Origin: Ophiothrix spiculata
Taxonomy: Eukaryota; Echinodermata; Ophiuroidea; Amphilepidida; Ophiotrichidae
Assembly (NCBI GenBank): GCA_000969725.1
Contig: JXSR01S035557.1
Direction: 5' to 3' (one strand)
Length of the DNA stretch: 35,955 nt
Shown here: positions 31,801 through 35,955 of the stretch, in pieces
Numbering within the stretch: position 1 is the stretch's first letter
Layout: each line of letters begins with the position of its first letter
Position numbers and translations under genes: made by a program
The notes under the pieces: generated by a model
Told to the model about the DNA's origin: nothing
Database searches by the model: none
Seen by the model: the letters and a program-made list of their open reading frames with translations, nothing else

Positions 31801-34800
31801 CAAGTTCTGGCAGGGTTCAAATTTTGAACAAAGCCCCGTATATGGACCCGGACCGAGCCTGCCCGGAATTGCGATGCAACCTGTGACTTTCTTGGTACGC
31901 TCCCCAGACTGACACGACCCGAATGTTCAAACTTGCCTGATTTATGGTTTCTGGTCATGGTCGCTACTTTTAAGCTGGTGTTTCAGAGGATAGTTGACAG
32001 CTCTGAACAAGAGATGGCATGTAAATTTTTGTGACAAACTGAATGTTCATCGCATTTTGCCAATTGCGATATATATACTGCATTCAAACGTCCAATTTAG
32101 CTAGTAGCCATCGGTCAAACTCTGTCAAACCCTTCCCTCAAACTCACATTATTTTTGAACAACAGACAAGACACAAAAGAATATAAGAAAATCGCAAGTT
32201 AAAAAGCAGAATTTCAAAAGTCTAATGCAGTAATCTAGTTTCAGACTTGGATAATTCAAAATGATTATAGCATACCACCGTTTCAATTTTCAGAGGTACA
32301 GTCCCAGTACCAGTAAATTTAAAACAACAAAGCCTGATCAACACAAATAAAAGGACCCGCACCAATGTTCCGACTACTTTGATTGGTGTTGTAATCCTCT
32401 TACAAACCCAGGCCACTCCCAGCCACCAGGTCCAAAACATGGCCGTTGATGCTGCACAAAACCGTTCTGAGTGGCTGCAACATTTGAATGCATTTAAATA
32501 ACTTTGGTCACAACGCCCCGTGTCCTTTCAGACACGTGCTGTGTCAATTAGTAGTAGTAGTAGGTCCAAAAATTACATGCAAATCCTGGCTAAGTATGTA
32601 AAACATCCCTCTCAAATCTAGGAACCCAGAAGCAGGGACATGTTCCCTGCCAAGCCTCAAAATACTCTGGGGCATGGGGGCGATTAGCCCCCACTTTTCA
32701 CTAAATAGCCCTGGTGAGTAAATATTATTCTATGGAAAAATGTACTATGGGGGCTATTTTTGGCAGATTTTACTCAAAATAGCCCGGGTAGCCCAAAAAA
32801 GTATTTTGACCCATGTCCCCTGCCCTAGGGTCCTAGAGATGACTTACCATCAATGACAAATTCTTCAATCTGATCTTCTGATAAGTGTAAATCTTGCTCA
32901 ATGGTGCTGTATGGGATTTCTTTCTGCTCTGCCGCCATTGTTAAGAATGTCAGGATGCGCATCTTCTTGATGTTCTCTTCATGTGATAGGCCTGGCACGA
33001 TGGAAAGATCAAACATTCAAATATATCAAGAAATGGAATGTATTACAAAAAACATGGTACTTTAAATAAAAAAAATAAATACTGGGGATTTATAGTGCAC
33101 TATGCCTCCCAGATTTGTAATTTCACTCTGCCTCTGCACATTTAACAGATGTTTTCGCTGACCACTGTGGCCCAAGTAAACTCCATTCCACACCAAGCAT
33201 CATTTCAGGTTCTGCGGCAACCTCTAGGGGTGCTGAACCTTGATCAGCCCACATACTCACCATCGCTGCCCGGGTCAGCACCATGAGTTCCGTACGGGTT
33301 TCCACAAGACAATTAGCTTCCCGATAAGCGCCAAACAACACGAAAAATACCACGAAATATTATCGAGTGCTCCCGACTCAACAGGCCTTCAGTGATCAAA
33401 CTTTTTAGGTGTGTTTTCCTATACTACAAATTGCTGATTTTTCACATATTTGCTACATGTAGAATTTTAATTTTTGGCTGGTCAATTGTGAATGTCAAAT
33501 TGAGAAACAAAATATAAGGTCACCGACTGTTTTAAAAAGATAGCGTGAGACGAAATTACATGGGGTAAAATTTAAAAAACAATTTTCATCACCAAGGATG
33601 TCAAAATTTGGTTGTATAACATTGAACAGATAAAAAAGTTAATTACGTCAAGCAATCTAACGCTCCAGTTTTCAAGTTATCATCCACTAAACGGAAAATG
33701 ACGTCATCATGTATGACGTCATAGCGCGCTTAGATGGTCAGTGACCCCCATTTTTTATTGCTGAATTTTGAAGTTTAGACTCTTATCTATTAGATGACAA
33801 AAAATAAACAATATCTACAGGTAGGAACTTAATACTGCGATCGTCCTTAAATCTTAAATCATGGCTCACCTGCTGTTTTGACAAAATCTTGATGCGAATT
33901 GAAGAATCTTTGATAATGTTCCATTGTCCCTGATACAAAAATGGTCAGAAGCTGAAATACAAAAATCAATATAGGATATAAAGGTGTAGGTTCCGATCAC
34001 ATTCTCATCCCCCTGGGCTCAACCGGAAGTAGTATATTTTTTGATATATACCATATCAAAGACCATATTTTTCTGATTCTAAATCCAAAATTTCACCTCC
34101 AAATTCTTTATACTTTCTGAGATATAGCATAAAATGTAAAATTATTGGTTAACTATTTTCTATTTCTTTTGTATTTTCATAAGTTCATCCCCAGGGTTGC
34201 ATACTTTCTTTTGTCTTTCAAGAGAAAACAAGAAGCAAGCCGAGGTTAAAATTTCACAATATACATTTCAGAGGTCAGGGTCAATCAGTTAAAACTAAAT
34301 TACACACATGCTATGATAGGAACCTACACCTTTAAGTGCCAATTGCATTTCCAATGCTGTATTGAAGTAAGAAGTGATAAAACTTAACCTTAAGTGACCT
34401 ATAATAGTCATCTGAAAAAAACCTTTTCATTCTGTGCGGGATCAAATCGCACCGTGCGTGAGCAACAAACCAATCAAATCGATCATCAAGTCACCCAGCA
34501 ACAGAACAGATAAATCACGTGAGCTCACAAGTATCTAGTGAGTTGCTTTTGAACTTGAACCTTGGGGCACCAGACGTGTAAAAATGAAAAGGTTTTCTTC
34601 ACGCGACTTTTGATCTCACTAAATCTCATCAAAATCGCAAACTTGCTCTATAAGTTCAAATGCATCATAGACAGGGGTTATATATATATATAGGGACCAA
34701 ATCACTGGCTGGCAGCCTGCTTATGGCATACATAATCTGAGAAGCGAGTGGTTAGGGTTCCCTCCAACCCAGGTAAATCAATCTTCTCTTTCTGAGGAGT

Positions 34801-35955
34801 TCATTAAGTGGCGAGTTCAAATAAACTCTTGATTAAATCCTGACAAGTTATCCCTTCAGGACTTGAACATTTTGCACCATGGACAAATGGATTAACCACT
34901 GAGTCACATTTTCTTTCAATGGAATAGACTATTTTCCTATTCACGCCGAAAGTACCGTATATCCAGGAACTTTTGCGCAATTGACCATATCAATACGTTT
35001 TGCGCACAACGTCATCTGCGCACAACTTAATATTTGGTTGTTCGCGCAGGAAATGCCCGTATTTGCGGTACTTTCAAGATGCATTATGGGACATATGAAA
35101 GTGGTCTATTGAGTCATTTTTGCCAGTAAAAATCAATTACATGTATAAACAACAAACCCCATAAATAACTGAATCAAGTTTGTGTTCAGAAAGTATTTTG
35201 CTTCAAAAAATAGTCATGACAAACATTTTAAAGACATACAGACAGCCAGGAGAACTCAAAGCACACATTTATCATATAAGCTGCCAAGTTTTCCGTATCA
35301 CGGATCGACTAACCTCATGTATAAGCTCTCCTTCTAAGAATTTGACTGGTCTAAGGGTGAGTAAATGGTCAAATAGATATGTGTTTGGGTCAGCTAATGA
35401 GTTGACTATACACCGATGGGCATCGTCCCTGGCTGCTGACCTACCTCATGTATAAGCTCTCCTTTGACTGGTCTAAGGGTGAGTAAATGGTCAAATAGAT
35501 ATGTGTTTGGGTCAGCTAATGAGTTGACTATACACCGATGGGCATCGTCCCTGGCTGTTGACCTACCTCATGTATAAGCTCTCCTTCTAAGAATTTGACT
35601 GGTCTAAGGGTAAGTAAATGATCAATTAGATATGTGTTTGGGTCAGCTAATGAGTTGACTATACACCGATGGGCATCGTCCCTGGCTGATGACCTACCTC
35701 ATGTATAAGCTCTCCTTCTAAGAATTTGACTGGTCTAAGGGTGAGTAAATGGTCAAATAGATATGTGTTTGGGTCAGCTAATGAGTTGAATATACACCGA
35801 TGGGCATCGTCCCTGGCTGCTGACTTACCTCGTGTATAAGCTCTCCTTCTAAGAATTTGAATGGTCTAAGGGTGAGTAAATGGTCAAATAGATATGTGTT
35901 TGGGTCAGCTAATGAGTTGACTATACACCGATGGGCATCGTCCCTGGCTGCTGAC
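25663..35955 (-). CDS. eif3m: Translation initiation factor eIF3 subunit M (EIF3M), C-terminal half
   Basis: Five exons on the minus strand join in frame (one copy of the repeated exon, for example 35440-35314, then 33951-33870, 32991-32848, 30228-30168, 25804-25663) and give about 184 residues ending at TAA (25665-25663). eIF3m is a PCI-domain subunit of eIF3, which scaffolds the 43S preinitiation complex. The segments align with the vertebrate protein throughout: [57 protein letters not shown], then [13 protein letters not shown] in the winged-helix tail of the PCI domain. The C-terminus is unusually glutamine-rich (LQQIQQQDQ). The N-terminal half lies beyond the right edge. The oddity is the tandem repetition of the first exon in the window, described separately. 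Confidence 0.95.
26150..26250 (+). mobile_element. Truncated SINE body related to 9622-9800
   Basis: Contains CCCCTGTACGAATAGACTCC followed by TTCATGGGGTATGCA. The SINE body at 9740-9782 has CCCCTGTGCGAATGCTCC and TTCATGGGGCGCTGCA. The tRNA head is missing. Confidence 0.5.
26476..28345. mobile_element. Nested repeats with AT(CGAT)n-rich inner ends
   Basis: The outer flanks contain AGTGGCGGCGGA (near 26482) and TCCGCCGCCTATGCT (near 28324), a rough inverted pair, each beside G-rich tracts. Inside, 26699-26935 and 28194-28262 are packed with ATCGATATATCGATA words in inverted order, framing about 1.2 kb (26960-28190) of sequence with no gene I recognise. All within the EIF3M 4.4-kb intron. Confidence 0.55.
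28379..28707. mobile_element. MITE in EIF3M intron, inverted copy of 17550-17907
   Basis: Ends TTGAACTTATGCAACAAGC and GCTTGTTGCATACTTCAA. The interior aligns with the inverse of 17550-17907 over most of its length with scattered differences. Confidence 0.86.
28776..29370 (+). mobile_element. LINE reverse transcriptase fragments, internally deleted
   Basis: Palm motif A is visible at about 28783-28845 ([19 protein letters not shown], with the catalytic Asp), followed by TWFKSYLS near 28890. Then the C-terminal part resumes at 29083 ([40 protein letters not shown]) and ends [13 protein letters not shown] at 29370, where a SINE is inserted. Motif B and the FADD box are missing between these parts, so an internal deletion or rearrangement has occurred. 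It sits in an EIF3M intron, antisense to that gene. Confidence 0.88.
29371..29651 (+). mobile_element. tRNA-derived SINE inserted in a LINE
   Basis: The head has an A-box-like GGTTGGCGCAGCGCG and a B-box-like GGGTTTGATTCCC, separated as in a tRNA gene. A conserved body follows (TCGATCCATGCTCGTCC, GGTTTCCTCCTGCATCT), and the tail ends AAATAAATAA. Short, imperfect flanking repeats (atgttgtatgg and atgttggtagg) may be target-site duplications. The SINE interrupts the LINE fragment that ends at 29370. Confidence 0.82.
29655..29780 (+). mobile_element. LINE reverse transcriptase fragment with motif B (GVPQGS)
   Basis: After the SINE the plus strand reads [11 protein letters not shown] and then [14 protein letters not shown] (about 29715-29760), with small frame changes. 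This segment belongs between the motif A and FADD parts of the enzyme, yet it lies downstream of the C-terminal part. It therefore comes from a second, juxtaposed copy or from a rearrangement. The string attactaccttgacag occurs both here and near 28917. Confidence 0.8.
29880..30129. mobile_element. Inverted-repeat element, same family as 1170-1284
   Basis: Arms CATGTGAGTGCAAGAAAGTT (from 29880) and its inverse ending at 30129. Inside is a second, nested palindrome at about 29985-30045 (CCAGTGGTTC ... GAACCACTG with GAAATGG/CCATTTC). It ends about 40 bp from the 61-nt EIF3M exon. Confidence 0.75.
30168..30228 (-). CDS. eif3m: EIF3M small internal exon
   Basis: Only 61 nt: the acceptor is ttttcctag|TGATC and the donor is ATAAG|gtaggt. 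With split codons at both ends it reads [20 protein letters not shown], matching the family's AVRTKMVYCKIDQTQRKVVV position by position. It sits right beside a MITE ending near 30129, and a 4.4-kb repeat-filled intron follows it. Confidence 0.93.
30725..31203 (-). mobile_element. LINE reverse transcriptase C-terminus, one frameshift
   Basis: The minus strand reads [20 protein letters not shown], then [11 protein letters not shown]. After a frameshift near 31010 it reads [27 protein letters not shown], and [17 protein letters not shown] and ends with [14 protein letters not shown]. The LVYCxxVW, RVQRKIT and PRLWNxxP blocks mark a non-LTR reverse transcriptase, a different family from the 545-1125 fragment. 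It is in an EIF3M intron, in the same orientation as the gene. Confidence 0.88.
31590..31715. mobile_element. Partial MITE, GGCCAAAA family copy c
   Basis: Inverse of the interior of 25101-25485 (ACTCAATATTTTTGATGG and TTTAGCAGTATAAAGTCACA occur there, their inverse here). Ends with TTTTTTTGGCC near 31706-31712. GGGTCGGTCGGTCGG lies at 31473-31487, so the copy may extend left to there; the other end is unclear. Confidence 0.65.
31720..32845. other. EIF3M intron, nothing firmly recognised
   Basis: A (TAG)5 tract lies at about 32549-32564, and a minus-strand frame (32222-32440) leads away from it. The arrangement resembles the 3' part of a retroelement, but the protein has no clear motif. Around 32640-32825 is a GC-skewed stretch (GGGGGCGATTAGCCCCCAC, ATAGCCC repeated) that looks repetitive. 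Confidence 0.35.
32848..32991 (-). CDS. eif3m: EIF3M internal exon (PCI domain)
   Basis: 144 nt. The acceptor is cgtgccag|GC and the donor is GATG|gtaagt. It reads [16 protein letters not shown] followed by a helix rich in Glu and Gln and ending in EEFVID, the conserved PCI segment. Confidence 0.96.
33000..33865. other. EIF3M intron, no gene supported
   Basis: A 76-codon minus-strand frame at 33123-33353 has better base composition than its surroundings but starts without ATG and matches nothing I know. The piece at 33364-33394 resembles 427-464. Confidence 0.35.
33870..33951 (-). CDS. eif3m: EIF3M internal exon
   Basis: 82 nt, 27 codons plus one base. The acceptor is tgtatttcag|CTT and the donor is GCAG|gtgagc. 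It reads [18 protein letters not shown] and onward, and follows GELIHE directly in the family alignment. This fixes the previous exon as the one that is tandemly repeated. Confidence 0.95.
33980..34333. mobile_element. MITE with perfect AAAGGTGTAGGTTCC ends
   Basis: Perfect 15-bp inverted ends, 33980-33994 and 34319-34333, total 354 bp. Same family and orientation as 9224-9572. It begins 28 bp upstream of an EIF3M 3' splice site (exon edge 33951), so it may include that exon's branch-point region. Confidence 0.85.
34417..34596. mobile_element. MITE with AAAACCTTTTCATT ends
   Basis: Inverted ends AAAACCTTTTCATT (about 34418-34431) and AATGAAAAGGTTTT (34583-34596). Total about 180 bp, in an EIF3M intron. 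Confidence 0.65.
34921..35115. mobile_element. Possible MITE with AATAGACTATTTTC ends
   Basis: Decayed ends GGAATAGACTATTTTC and GAAAGTGGTCTATTG. A second inner inverted pair is CCGAAAGTACCGTATAT and ATTTGCGGTACTTTC. Inside, TGCGCACAAC occurs twice. It lies about 200 bp from the EIF3M exon array. Confidence 0.55.
35314..35440 (-). CDS. eif3m: EIF3M exon, array copy 1 (nearest the downstream exon)
   Basis: 127 nt: one base plus 42 codons ([12 protein letters not shown] ... [13 protein letters not shown] ... GELIHE), ending in phase 0 at GAG|gttagt. At the sites where the array copies differ it carries the majority residue and matches vertebrate eIF3m well. It is the only copy followed by ordinary intron sequence, so it is probably the ancestral 3' end of the exon. 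Confidence 0.85.
35445..35562 (-). pseudogene. EIF3M exon array copy 2, with 9-nt deletion
   Basis: Matches copy 1 except for an in-frame loss of nine bases (the Phe-Leu-Glu codons before GELIHE) and one substitution giving Ala to Thr. The deleted residues lie in a stretch strongly conserved in eIF3m, so this copy is unlikely to be the one used. Its donor is GAG|gtaggt and it lacks a pyrimidine tract before its 5' end. Confidence 0.75.
35567..35693 (-). pseudogene. EIF3M exon array copy 3
   Basis: Full-length copy with two synonymous changes and two replacements (Ala to Ser at the start, Phe to Ile in YLFDHLL). It is preceded by GTAG with exon sequence immediately upstream, so it has no proper 3' splice-site context. 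Confidence 0.7.
35698..35824 (-). pseudogene. EIF3M exon array copy 4
   Basis: Full-length copy with one replacement (CIV to CIF). The tetranucleotide before it is GTAA, so even the minimal AG acceptor is absent. Confidence 0.7.
35829..35955 (-). CDS. eif3m: EIF3M exon array copy 5 (first transcribed in the window)
   Basis: Full-length copy with one synonymous change and one replacement (RPVKF to RPFKF). Its donor is the best in the array (GAG|gtaagt). Whether it has a true acceptor lies just beyond the window edge. If it does, splicing from this copy to 33951 would skip the others and still give an in-frame protein. Confidence 0.6.

Larger units (their letters stand above)
35314..35955 (-). 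repeat. Tandem array of an EIF3M coding exon, at least five copies
   Basis: The 127-nt exon recurs with a 131-bp period: copies at 35314-35440, 35445-35562 (118 nt, 9-nt deletion), 35567-35693, 35698-35824 and 35829-35955. Junction tetranucleotides on the minus strand are GTAG at three junctions and GTAA at the one between copies 5 and 4. A few substitutions separate the copies. Examples are Ala to Thr in copy 2, Ala to Ser and Phe to Ile in copy 3, and Val to Phe in copies 4 and 5. Copy 2 lacks three codons (Phe-Leu-Glu). The window ends exactly at the 5' limit of copy 5, so the true copy number is unknown. Because 131 is not divisible by three, reading through a junction shifts frame and soon meets TAG. 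Confidence 0.92.

Noticed and set aside
32222..32440. Minus-strand frame next to a (TAG)5 tract, thought to be a retroelement C-terminus
   Set aside because: The tract is suggestive but no reverse-transcriptase or endonuclease motif is visible.
33123..33353. Minus-strand 76-codon frame in an EIF3M intron
   Set aside because: No ATG at its start and no family match; possible repeat, not a supported exon.
35180..35455. Plus-strand 91-codon frame at the right edge
   Set aside because: Antisense to the EIF3M exon array and has no signature of its own.

Overview
This window is animal nuclear DNA. It has spliced genes with GT-AG introns, decayed non-LTR retrotransposon (LINE) fragments, tRNA-derived SINEs and very many short terminal-inverted-repeat elements (MITE-like). 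There is no bacterial gene layout and no CRISPR array. The three host genes resemble their vertebrate orthologues closely, and the repeat load looks like that of a marine invertebrate, perhaps a deuterostome such as an echinoderm. That taxon is an inference; nothing here fixes it.

Three host genes were assembled by hand from small exons. (1) 1474-5439, minus strand: the first two coding exons of GTF2H1 (TFIIH subunit p62, PH domain); the rest lies left of the window. (2) 13775-18907, plus strand: a complete five-exon PIFO/CIMAP3 (Pitchfork) gene encoding 209 residues. Its promoter holds an ETS-like site next to an imperfect RFX X-box. (3) 25663-35955, minus strand: the C-terminal half of EIF3M in five exons, with its stop at 25663-25665. 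The order is GTF2H1 (-), PIFO (+), EIF3M (-), so the first pair is divergent and the second convergent. Nothing suggests the three act together.

The most unusual structure is at the right edge. The 127-nt EIF3M exon that encodes the DAHRC...GELIHE segment is present at least five times in tandem (35314-35955). Copies are joined head to tail by only four bases, GTAG (GTAA at one junction), which is a splice donor fused to a splice acceptor. The copies differ at a few sites, one carries a 9-nt in-frame deletion, and reading through a junction meets a stop codon. The array runs off the window.

Between the genes, 7304-8179 carries a frameshifted repeat-type reading frame of unknown function with a KKSPS/RRD-rich basic block. 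LINE reverse-transcriptase fragments lie at 545-1125, 2848-3115, 6195-6418, 28776-29370, 29655-29780 and 30725-31203. SINEs lie near 3531-3600, 9622-9800, 26150-26250 and 29371-29651. At least eighteen inverted-repeat elements were recognised by eye, several as family pairs, and many sit in PIFO and EIF3M introns. A 581-base run of N (20838-21418) lies inside one of them. All coordinates come from manual reading; repeat boundaries are approximate.
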